10,378 bases of DNA from Candidatus Bathyarchaeota archaeon (lineage in GTDB: Archaea; Thermoproteota; Bathyarchaeia; 40CM-2-53-6). Location of the stretch: the NCBI GenBank assembly GCA_005888755.1, contig VBBQ01000008.1:952-11329 (forward strand). The letters are read 5' to 3'. The stretch's first letter is position 1; every line of letters begins with the position of its first letter. Positions 1 through 6,307 of the stretch are shown here, piece after piece. The notes under the pieces were generated by a model. That model made no database searches and had not been told where the DNA came from. It worked only from the letters and a program-made list of their open reading frames with translations. Position numbers and translations under genes: made by a program.

Positions 1-352
1 GTCAGTGTTCAACCCCCTCCTTTTTCTCATTCGAGCGAGTACTAGCACTAGCATACGACAATTGCTCAGGCGCTCAGATATGGTGCATTCCAGGCCCGCG
101 CGCACTATCTCCTAAGAAGCCTATGATTCCTCCTCTCGGCCGACAACTTCGTCCTGTTCAAGCCTTGATTACGGTTCTCGAGGACACTCACCGTTGTTGA
201 ATCAGTTGCCAAGAAAAAGCATGTTTTTCTCGACCTTCGCCTCGTTAATTAGGACGAATCGAACAGTCGTGAGGTATGCGTTTTTGCATGGAGTTCGCCG
301 CTTGCCTTCTTCTAGGAATCATGTTGGGTTCAAGCTTGCTTTCGTCGAGCGT
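1..352. other. Gene-free left flank
   Basis: I see no supportable gene here. The stretch holds a pyrimidine-rich run near 12-28 with five T residues, which could end transcription of a plus-strand gene lying outside the window. A short direct repeat ACTAGCACTAGCA lies around 41-53. A weak AT hairpin, GAAAAA then GCATG then TTTTTC, spans 213-229. Both strands are open for about 35 codons at the extreme left edge, but the two frames are complementary to each other and neither resembles a known protein. Confidence 0.5.
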
Positions 353-547
353 TCAAGCCGTCGACCCTGTCAGGATTATCGCGGTTAGGGCGATTCCCTG
401 GAGATTGCCCTTGACGTATGATTGGAGGTACGGGTTGTTCAGATATTCCTGATAGATCTAGAAAGACAGGAACAGAATGATGATCGTCTGGACGAGCATG
501 AGGATCTTTGCGAACCTAGGAACGCTCTTCAAGGACGGATAGATCAT
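353..547 (-). pseudogene. Decayed two-helix membrane protein, EYxxNxYLQ family
   Basis: Read on the minus strand from ATG at 547, the frame gives 29 residues (basic N-terminus, then the hydrophobic ILMLVQTIIILFLSF), an in-frame TAG at 458-460, then IYQEYLNNPYLQSYVKGN and a second hydrophobic stretch GIALTAIILTGSTA before TGA at 353-355. The EYxNNxYLQ motif after the first helix matches the intact proteins at 7662-7970 and 10080-10378, so I read this as a third, more diverged member of that family. A single base change could have created the amber stop, and no frameshift is needed up to that point. The second helix is shorter than in the paralogues. No function is known to me. The noncoding element found after the two intact members is not seen downstream of this copy. 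Amber readthrough, or a sequencing error at the stop, remain alternatives. Confidence 0.55.
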
Positions 548-646
548 AATCTTCCCGGCTCGTAAACTTGCCTGAGAAGCAAGGAGGAGACGCTTGGTTC
601 TAGATTAAATGAAGAAGCATTCAGTAGAGCTGAAAGACGGTAGGTG

Positions 647-1061
647 TTAGAAGATAAAATTTACAAGGTTTCTGTGCATTCGCGGTGCCTTCCACCCGTG
701 GGCGATCCTGGGCTTCACTATGGACACGATCTGGTGTTGTTCGTCCGACCAGTCAGGCTTGTACCTGTACTTCCGAACATGCTCGGTTTTCAACACCCTC
801 AATTTTCCCGTGTTCTTCTCCCTTTCAGCCGTTCCCTCTACAATAGGTGTCCCTGCCGTCCTGAACATGGAACACGATTCGCGGATTCTTGACTAGGTTC
901 CTGCCTTTCGGAGAATTGGGATCCGTCTCGAAATAGAGGTTGTTATTTGTCCAAATTCCCTAGACGGAGCCGCATGCGACTTCCCATCCACACTCGCGGA
1001 GGATATCCAGTACACCTGCTCCCTTGCAAGTTCCTCGTTCGCATGCTTTCAAGTAATCCAT
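647..1061 (-). pseudogene. Frameshifted PNPOx-like flavin-binding protein
   Basis: This gene becomes visible only when pieces from two reading frames are joined. From the left-hand end of the protein: EEMDYLK (ATG at 1061), then, in the other frame, HANEELAREQVYWISSASVDGK followed by SHAAPSR. The frame then shifts back at the CCC run 958-960 to GIWTNNNLYFETDPNSPKG and RNLVKNPRIVFHVQDGRD. A last shift around 846-853 leads to PIVEGTAERE and KYRYKPDWSD, ending at TAA 647-649. The order YWI.s-DG..H..P - GIW...LYF.t.PnS.K.RNL..NPR.v.Hv.dG.D - .VEGTAE - Y.pd is typical of the pyridoxamine-5'-phosphate oxidase-like split-barrel proteins that bind FMN or F420. Total length would be about 138 residues, somewhat short for the family. 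Three shifts with no intact frame point to a dead gene. Sequencing indels are the alternative, because each break lies beside a short homopolymer. Confidence 0.75.
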
Positions 1062-1103
1062 TTCTTCGGATCATTCGGAACATGCCATTCCGCCGGCAGC
1101 CTA

Positions 1104-1332
1104 GGTCTTACTCTTCGCGGCACAAACCATCCAAGGTATCTCGATCTCTATGGGACTTCCGACGACAATTATGTTCTCGACTTTAACCTGGCGTAGAATC
1201 CTCTCTGCGCGTTTGACGAGAAAAAATATGACTGCCCGTTGCCTCCATGAGAGAACTGGGATCATGGATGTAGAGATTCGGGAGGGAGAGGTGAGGGTCA
1301 AGAACTGAATTCCAATCTAGCGGGAAGATCAC
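1104..1332 (-). pseudogene. Possible frameshifted ORF, unidentified
   Basis: On the minus strand a frame opens with GTG at 1332 and reads VIFPLDWNSVLDPHLS, LPNLYIHDPSSLMEATGSHIF, up to a run of six T residues (complement of A1223-1228). One frame over, immediately past that run, it continues as LVKRAERILRQVKVEN then IIVVGSPIEIEIPWMVCAAK and ends at a TAG around 1104. The joined product would be about 76 residues. Both halves look protein-like: amphipathic helix, hydrophobic strand IIVVG, few rare residues. I do not recognise the family. The gene starts only 9 bases after the helicase stop and could once have been cotranscribed with it. It may be a small gene with a homopolymer indel or chance open frame; the first reading is slightly favoured because the neighbouring PNPOx-like gene is broken in the same way. 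Confidence 0.3.
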
Positions 1333-1340
1333 GTGCCCGG

Positions 1341-2606
1341 TTACCGTCGGTGACGTCTGAACCTCGCGCCGCCATGGCTTCTTTTTCGTCTTCCACGATT
1401 GTCTCTCCTTCTCCGACCATCTCTTTGACCCTGAAACCCTGTGGGCCTTGGAGGAAGAAGTAAGCGCGTTCGAGCAGCACCTTCGGACCCGAATCTTGTA
1501 TCCGGCTCGATAACCATCCCCGTCATGTTCTTGACGTTCTTGAAAATATCATGATCTTCTCTGCTAACAAGAGAGATTGAGGCTCCCTTCTCCCCCGCCC
1601 GAGCTGTCCGTCCCACCCTGTGAAAATACATCGTCGGATCCTCGGGCATATCATAATTGATCACATGGCTAACCCATGGAATGTCCAGCCCTCTAGCCGC
1701 AACGTCTGTCGCGACAAGAACATCGACCTTCCCCTGTCGAAAGGCTTGAGACACTGCGTTCCTCTGGGCCTGAGACATATCCCCATGCAAAGCCTCCGCG
1801 TTCACATGGTTTCTAGCCAGGGCTGTAGCAAGATGCGCCGCCCTAATTTTTGTCGAACAGAAGACTAACACTCCCTCCGTCCTCTCAGCCTTCAAAATCG
1901 CGAGAAGAACCGGGAACTTCGAGCCCTCCTCCGCATTCACATACGACTGACGAAGAGCCTCAACCGCAATCTCTTCACTATCAACAAAGACTCGAAGCGG
2001 ATCTTTGAGATACCGTTGCGAGAGCCTGACAACCTCGTCCGGCATCGTTGCCGAGAACAGCGCAGTCTGACGAGCGCGGGGCACGTTCTCCAAGATCGAC
2101 TTTACATCATCGATAAAGCCCATGTCCAGCATACGATCAGCCTCGTCGATGACAACAAACCTCGTCCCATGAAGATTGACAGTCCGCCGTTTTAGATGAT
2201 CCAGCAGCCTGCCAGGCGTAGCCACAACAATCCTAGCATAGCTGCGCTGGAACTGTTCAATCTGCACCCTCATGCTCGCACCACCATAGACCGGCACGGT
2301 CCGTGACGGCGTATGTCTGCCGAGCCGTTCGAACTCGCCCGCAACCTGGAGAGCAAGCTCTCGAGTGGGGACGAGGACTAGTCCCTGGATCTCGCGCAAG
2401 TGGGGCTCGATCCTCTGAAGCATTGGCAAGGCATACGCGAGCGTCTTACCAGACCCGGTCTGCGCCTGACCGATTAGGTCCCTACCCTTCAATAGTGGTC
2501 CGATCGCTTCGGCCTGAATCGGGAAAGGCTCACGGAAGCCCATATCCCGGATACCCTGCAGAAGTTTAGGGTCCAGACCGAAGGATTCGAAGCCTTGAAC
2601 CAACAT
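1341..2606 (-). CDS. DEAD-box ATP-dependent RNA helicase
   Basis: This is a superfamily 2 RNA helicase that uses ATP to unwind or remodel RNA duplexes and ribonucleoprotein complexes. All core motifs are intact (numbering from the upstream GTG): Q motif FREPFPIQ at 26-33, motif I AQTGSGKT at 50-57, Ia PTRELA at 82-87, Ib TPGR at 132-135, motif II DEAD at 156-159, III SAT at 187-189, IV VFCST at 250-254, V ATDVAARGLD at 301-310 and VI HRVGRTAR at 331-338. After the second RecA domain comes a tail of about 50 residues ending in a very basic Arg/Gly/Lys-rich stretch, probably for nonspecific RNA binding. At 421 residues it has the minimal DEAD-box size. I chose ATG at 2606; GTG at 2612, two codons upstream, is possible, and neither has a clear Shine-Dalgarno. 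A TATA-like box near 2703 would give a leader of about 70 bases. The specific RNA substrate cannot be told. Confidence 0.96.
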   Translation of the reverse strand: MLVQGFESFGLDPKLLQGIRDMGFREPFPIQAEAIGPLLKGRDLIGQAQTGSGKTLAYALPMLQRIEPHLREIQGLVLVPTRELALQVAGEFERLGRHTPSRTVPVYGGASMRVQIEQFQRSYARIVVATPGRLLDHLKRRTVNLHGTRFVVIDEADRMLDMGFIDDVKSILENVPRARQTALFSATMPDEVVRLSQRYLKDPLRVFVDSEEIAVEALRQSYVNAEEGSKFPVLLAILKAERTEGVLVFCSTKIRAAHLATALARNHVNAEALHGDMSQAQRNAVSQAFRQGKVDVLVATDVAARGLDIPWVSHVINYDMPEDPTMYFHRVGRTARAGEKGASISLVSREDHDIFKNVKNMTGMVIEPDTRFGSEGAARTRLLLPPRPTGFQGQRDGRRRRDNRGRRKRSHGGARFRRHRR

Positions 2607-2698
2607 TCCCACACTGCGAGTTTACTGTTGAACGATGCCTTCGCATTCATCTATCTTCCGTCGCACCTAGGCAGCTCAATCAGCATCAAACATCCAAC

Positions 2699-2716
2699 AC
2701 TGTATATGTGGCCACA
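2699..2716 (-). promoter_or_regulatory. Putative helicase promoter with adjacent palindrome
   Basis: Read on the minus strand, a perfect 10-base palindrome TGTGGCCACA (2707-2716) runs directly into a TATA-like CATATACAG. It is the only TATA-like element in the 140 bases before the helicase. If used, transcription would start about 25-30 bases later, leaving a leader of about 65-75 bases. The palindrome would sit where archaeal TFB contacts DNA, so a factor bound there could affect initiation. It is a sequence-pattern call only. Confidence 0.3.
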
Positions 2717-2752
2717 GGCGGAACCGTTACCTCTGGCCCGAAACTCAGGGAA

Positions 2753-3385
2753 CTATTGGTGTGCGCCGCAGTTGGGGCAGAATGTCATTCTCTGGTCCAA
2801 TAGCGTCTTGCAATAGCTACAGCGAATTTGCGGTTTCTGTTGCAGGGGACCTGGAGCATATCCTGCCTGTGATCCTTGCGCCTGGCCTGGAGGTGCGAAT
2901 GGTGGTGTCGACACGTAGGGTTGAACAGGCGCGCCAATCACCGCATACGTTGGTGCTGTGAATGCGATCTGGACAGTCCCCGTCATATCTGGTCGTCCTT
3001 TGACAGCTACAACACCCTTGATCATGGTCTCAATTCTCCCGCCGGAATGAGCAGGCCTCAAGCTTGGTATTCCCACGGAGAACGGGAAGGATCTTGTTGG
3101 TCCCTGGCCGAAATCCGATGGACCGTTAATCGACTCGTCTCTCGAGAATAGAGTATTGGTTTTCTGGACCATTCTGGGGACTCTCTGGTTGTTCTCGGTC
3201 ACCCATTCCATCTCCTCAAAATGCTCGATAGCTCGCCCTTCGACCCTGACACCCTCCGACTGAACATACTCCTCACAATCCACGTTCACGTTGCCCGTCA
3301 CAGGTTCGCCCTCCACAAACACGGGCTTGTCAAGACCCACCGAGACCGTACCCTTCAGTGGAACAAGCCGCTTTAGAAAGCTCAA
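2753..3385 (-). CDS. Arrestin-like domain protein with C-terminal zinc ribbon
   Basis: The 210-residue protein has three parts. Residues 12-148 form a beta-rich arrestin-N-like (SpoOM/Vps26-type) sandwich: VSVGLDKPVFVEGEPVTGNV, a strand with VRVEGRAIEHFEE, and a late strand pair ending GTVQIAFTAPTY. Residues 152-186 are a flexible Pro/Gly/Gln linker. Residues 189-206 are a zinc ribbon with CxxC...CPNC ligands (C189, C192, C203, C206). No signal peptide or membrane helix is present, so it should be cytoplasmic. Archaeal arrestin-like proteins are presumed adaptors, but their partners are not established. The start is TTG at 3385: an in-frame TGA lies three codons upstream, so no longer N-terminus exists. 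A TATA-like box about 37 bases upstream fits a short leader. It ends 140 bases before the helicase, same strand, and each has its own candidate promoter. Confidence 0.8.
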   Translation of the reverse strand: MSFLKRLVPLKGTVSVGLDKPVFVEGEPVTGNVNVDCEEYVQSEGVRVEGRAIEHFEEMEWVTENNQRVPRMVQKTNTLFSRDESINGPSDFGQGPTRSFPFSVGIPSLRPAHSGGRIETMIKGVVAVKGRPDMTGTVQIAFTAPTYAVIGAPVQPYVSTPPFAPPGQAQGSQAGYAPGPLQQKPQIRCSYCKTLLDQRMTFCPNCGAHQ

Positions 3386-3416
3386 TTCTGATCAAGGACC
3401 GAATCCATCAACCAGC

Positions 3417-3427
3417 GCATATAGACT
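3417..3427 (-). promoter_or_regulatory. TATA box for the arrestin-like gene
   Basis: On the minus strand the sequence GTCTATATGCG is centred about 37 bases before the TTG start at 3385. This fits an archaeal TATA box with a transcription start about 10 bases before the start codon. No Shine-Dalgarno is seen in the short leader. The purine-rich BRE upstream of it is not obvious. Confidence 0.4.
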
Positions 3428-3431
3428 ATTC

Positions 3432-3446
3432 GTCCACAAAGTGGAC
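3432..3446. promoter_or_regulatory. Perfect inverted repeat upstream of TATA box
   Basis: GTCCAC, AAA, GTGGAC forms a perfect 6-base inverted repeat with a 3-base spacer, ending 5 bases upstream of the TATA-like element of the arrestin-like gene. Its size and symmetry suit a dimeric archaeal helix-turn-helix regulator. It also lies just past the terminator of the preceding secreted-protein gene, so it could instead be a small hairpin at that transcript's end. Confidence 0.35.
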
Positions 3447-3450
3447 ATCT

Positions 3451-3486
3451 GAAAAAAGGGGGGTCCTGGCGTCGTCTGACACCAGG
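3451..3486 (-). terminator. Hairpin plus T-tract after the secreted-protein gene
   Basis: On the minus strand, 10 bases after the stop codon, CCTGGTGTC and GACGCCAGG can pair as a 9-base stem (one G-T pair) around the loop AGAC (3465-3486). It is followed by six C and six T residues (3452-3463). Archaeal termination depends mainly on the T-tract; the stem makes this an unusually bacterial-looking terminator. Confidence 0.7.
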
Positions 3487-3496
3487 CTATTCCGAT

Positions 3497-5716
3497 CTAG
3501 TGCTTGAGGATGGTCAGTGTAACCGTTGTTGAATGAGACAATGATCCGCTAGTACCCGTCACTGTTACAGTGAAAGTACCGCGAGAATCACCGCTCGATC
3601 CCTGAAAGGTCAAGGTTGCACTCGCACTCCCGTTCGCCGGAACATTGACTGATGTCGGGTTGAAGGTCTCCGTCACGCCCGCCACAGGCGTAGTCGACAA
3701 TGAGACAGTTCCTGTGAACCCGTTCAGGCTCGTTACTGTGATCGTTACCGATCCAGACGCTGTCCGGTGTATCGTAAGGCTCGTCGGCGAAGCGCTGATG
3801 CTAAAGTCGCCAGGTGGAGGCGCAGTCACAGTCAAAGTGTACGTTCCGCTGTGAGACACTGATCCGCCTGTTCCAGTGACAGTTATCGTGTACGTTCCTG
3901 TTGGAGTACTCGTGCTCGTCGAGATCGTCAATGTACTGCTGAACGTTGGATTACCGCTCGGTGGGTTCAACGACGCCGTCGGACCGTTCGTTACCAATGG
4001 TGAGACAGTTGCTGAGAGGCTTACCGTCTGAGAGGTTCCGCTAATCAGAGACACTGTAACAGTCGATGTTGTAGTGCTTCCCTGCGCGACAGAACCACTC
4101 GACGGGCTGAGGCTGATGCTGAAGTCGAAACTGCCTCCCCCACCGCCGAAGGCTCCGATCTGGCTGATCACTGTGTTCCAGTTCTGGAACGTCGAATCTT
4201 TCCGGTACTCTGCTTCCAGCCAGAACGTTGATGATGCTGTGGGTGTCGGATCAGTCGCCGCCCCGAAGTAATCACCGTATCGAGTGCTGGTGTCATCGGC
4301 GCTTCCTGCTCTTATCGTCGCAGGTGACTGCAAGGTATTGATCGGATCAGTTGACGCTCGTCCCGTAGCCATAGCCGATGGAAACACGTTGCTCGACGAT
4401 GTTCCGAACGAGACCGCCAGTGATCCCTGAGAGCTCGTGACCGCTGGATAGAAGTAGTAGCCGCCGTTCGTCGCGAAGTCGAAGTCCTGGTTCTTTGTGG
4501 CAGTTGCTCCAGACGTTGTCGCCTGGACAAGTCGGAGACACGTTCTGGTTTGTGTATCACCGCTCGGCACGCACGCATCGTTCCATGCAGCCCATAGACC
4601 GTTGGATTCCCAGACGACGCTCTCGACACGGTTGTCGTTCGTCGCCAGCAGTGTGCTAGTTCCCGGCTGCCGCGCGTTCGGACCGATGACGCTGGTGGAG
4701 ATGGAGAAGCTGCTAGTGTTCACGGTGACACTTCCAGGTGGAACACCCGTCAATGACACGACAGTCTCAGTGGTCGTCGTACTGGACGGGCTTGAAACAC
4801 ATGATCCAGTACAGTCCGTCACCAGATAGAATGTTGTCGACGAGGTCAGGTGTTGAGCAGGGTGAAGCGAGAACATGTTCGGATCAGGAGTGTTCTGGGC
4901 CGTGCTGATCGTAGGATTACCTGCCACAAGCTGCGCCTTGTTCAGGACGAAATAGTGGACGCCGATGAACAAGGTTCCGGCGGTGTTGAAGTCGTTGACG
5001 GAGACCACGTACTTGTCGTCGTTGGTCCCCGTCACAGGCTGGTCCGGAAGATGGTTCGGATCAGAGATCGAGTAGAGGTTGAAGGTCCCAGTCGGATCGT
5101 TGCTGGTAGATACGGCGACAAGAACATTGTTGGTGTTGATGTCGATGATCGACGAGAACCATCGCCCACTGTTTGCGTCGAAGGAGACTTGCGGGTCGGA
5201 GAGCGAATGGCCCGGGACGCCGAAGAAGCTGTCCAGACCAAAAGTGCCTCTGACAAGCGAGCCAGTCTTCGTGTAGATGATGCCTGCAGTGTTGACCATC
5301 GAGAAGACATGGTTCGGTCCTGCACCGACAGCTCCATCAGGGGGAGTGCAGCCGCACGGATTCGGCGATGCGCCCACGGCTCCTTCAAGGACAAGTCCTA
5401 CAGTTGGCGTCAGAGGAGTCGCGGTTGCCGGTGCCGTTACGGTCTTCGTTCCTTCGTCTGCTGGGATGAACCCATTCGAATTGGCCTGGTCCTTGGCCTG
5501 CTGGAACGCCTGCTCGCCCTGGGCATGCAGAGGCGCTCTTTCCACATTGTTCTGGTTACCTTGGCTGTTCTGCAGATCACTAACGTTCACCGTGCCGTAA
5601 AGGCTAACGGTTCCTGAAATCAGGGTGGCAGAGTTTGGTATTGTTGTTGCTCTTGCTGTTGGTATGATTAGGAGTATGCTTGCAAAGAGAATCAGTAGTA
5701 TGCGACTATTTTTCAT
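3497..5716 (-). CDS. Secreted beta-propeller-like protein with two Ig-like repeats
   Basis: The 739-residue protein has a clear signal peptide (residues 1-23, MKNSRILLIL... cleavage after ARA) and no later membrane helix or sorting signal, so it is probably released or surface-associated. Residues 105-520 match a family of extracellular proteins recognised by TPPDGAVGAGPNH near 124-136, DPQVSFDANSGRWF near 174-187 and a late RYGDYFGAATDP...FWLEAEY...W block at 479-513; the pattern suggests a beta-propeller, but no catalytic residues can be named. A GGGGG linker (524-528) leads to two Ig-like repeats of about 100 residues (530-632 and 637-738), each starting DFSIS and ending in alternating Thr/Val strands, rich in Ser and Thr and likely glycosylated. 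Cysteines occur in close pairs (CGC 121-123; 302/306; 382/393). ATG follows a TATA-like box and GGTGAG. The family is common in bacteria, so transfer is possible. Ligand unknown. Confidence 0.85.
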   Translation of the reverse strand: MKNSRILLILFASILLIIPTARATTIPNSATLISGTVSLYGTVNVSDLQNSQGNQNNVERAPLHAQGEQAFQQAKDQANSNGFIPADEGTKTVTAPATATPLTPTVGLVLEGAVGASPNPCGCTPPDGAVGAGPNHVFSMVNTAGIIYTKTGSLVRGTFGLDSFFGVPGHSLSDPQVSFDANSGRWFSSIIDINTNNVLVAVSTSNDPTGTFNLYSISDPNHLPDQPVTGTNDDKYVVSVNDFNTAGTLFIGVHYFVLNKAQLVAGNPTISTAQNTPDPNMFSLHPAQHLTSSTTFYLVTDCTGSCVSSPSSTTTTETVVSLTGVPPGSVTVNTSSFSISTSVIGPNARQPGTSTLLATNDNRVESVVWESNGLWAAWNDACVPSGDTQTRTCLRLVQATTSGATATKNQDFDFATNGGYYFYPAVTSSQGSLAVSFGTSSSNVFPSAMATGRASTDPINTLQSPATIRAGSADDTSTRYGDYFGAATDPTPTASSTFWLEAEYRKDSTFQNWNTVISQIGAFGGGGGSFDFSISLSPSSGSVAQGSTTTSTVTVSLISGTSQTVSLSATVSPLVTNGPTASLNPPSGNPTFSSTLTISTSTSTPTGTYTITVTGTGGSVSHSGTYTLTVTAPPPGDFSISASPTSLTIHRTASGSVTITVTSLNGFTGTVSLSTTPVAGVTETFNPTSVNVPANGSASATLTFQGSSGDSRGTFTVTVTGTSGSLSHSTTVTLTILKH

Positions 5717-5725
5717 AAAAGAATC

Positions 5726-5751
5726 TCACCCGCCAGGGGGTACAAATATAA
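5726..5751 (-). promoter_or_regulatory. Promoter and ribosome-binding region of secreted-protein gene
   Basis: On the minus strand GTTATATTTGTA (around 5741-5752) is a good archaeal TATA box about 31 bases before the ATG at 5716. A GGTGAG at 5726-5731, complementary to the 16S rRNA tail, is about 9 bases from the ATG. The two do not fit together easily: the TATA spacing predicts a start close to or inside the GGTGAG, so the transcript may be nearly leaderless. Confidence 0.5.
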
Positions 5752-5759
5752 CAGTTCCG

Positions 5760-6268
5760 GGTGAAACTGAGATCCTATTCTCAACGGAATAGGCGTGTGA
5801 GTGTGTTATTCCCGGCCGAAACCCGACGCTTTCCCTGGCTCAATCTCAGAAAAAAAAGGGTCCGCAAGAAGAAATCTGCCTTCGTCTCGCCAAAGGTCGG
5901 AAGACGATCACGCTCGAGAATCCAAGACACATCGAAGAAATCCCCGGTATTACTGATCTCCAGCGACAGCCTCATGGGAGACGCCAGGCAAGCACCGGGT
6001 CCAAGTCATCGTCGTAAGTGATCCCTGAAAAATCGCCCGTTTCAAGCGCTAGTCATTGAAACAAGCAAGCAGTTTGCAGACACGTGATCTTTCACGCTTA
6101 TCTCACCGTAAAAGCGCCCTTCGAAAATAACCGGACAAGCCGATAACAAGCAAGAATCCGCGAAAAACGCCCAGAAACAAGCTCAGACAGAAAACGATCC
6201 CTGAAGAAAAAAATTCTAGACAGTTCCAAAAAACCCCGAGACACAAAACGCGAGGGAGGAATGGGGAT
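5760..6268. other. Gene-poor A-rich intergenic region
   Basis: About 500 bases lie between the divergent secreted-protein and membrane-protein genes. The second half is strongly A-rich on the plus strand, with runs such as GAAGAAAAAAATTC near 6207. An exact 7-base inverted repeat, GTTTCAA (6039-6045) and TTGAAAC (6056-6062), and a small hairpin CGTGA-TCTT-TCACG (6083-6096) are present. AACAAGCAAG appears twice (6060 and 6145 areas) and GATCCCTGAA twice (about 6020 and 6197). Open frames here are basic, low-complexity and lack a ribosome-binding site, so I do not call a gene. A regulatory RNA or long leader cannot be excluded. Confidence 0.45.
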
Positions 6269-6307
6269 TTGTTTTATCTGGAAACCTCCCTGTACAGTCT
6301 TTCCATT

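Noticed and set aside
1-105. Open minus-strand frame running off the left edge (GTG at 105 with AGGAG only three bases upstream)
   Set aside because: The complementary plus frame is equally open, the ribosome-binding spacing is too short and the 35 residues match nothing I know; too little is visible.
1298-1480. Alternative acidic frame overlapping the helicase tail
   Set aside because: The helicase frame continues unbroken into a basic Arg/Gly-rich tail typical of DEAD-box proteins; the alternative frame is a shadow.
4850-5617. 255-codon plus-strand frame inside the secreted-protein gene
   Set aside because: It is antisense to a gene with a signal peptide and recognisable motifs; its Arg/Val/Asp-rich product is what the reverse of Thr/Ser-rich coding gives.
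5761-6021. 86-codon plus frame, and an overlapping frame ending at about 6016 that reads LRLAKGRKTITLENPRHIEE
   Set aside because: The first is Arg/Lys-rich and of low complexity. The second looks more protein-like but has no start codon or ribosome-binding site after its upstream stop.
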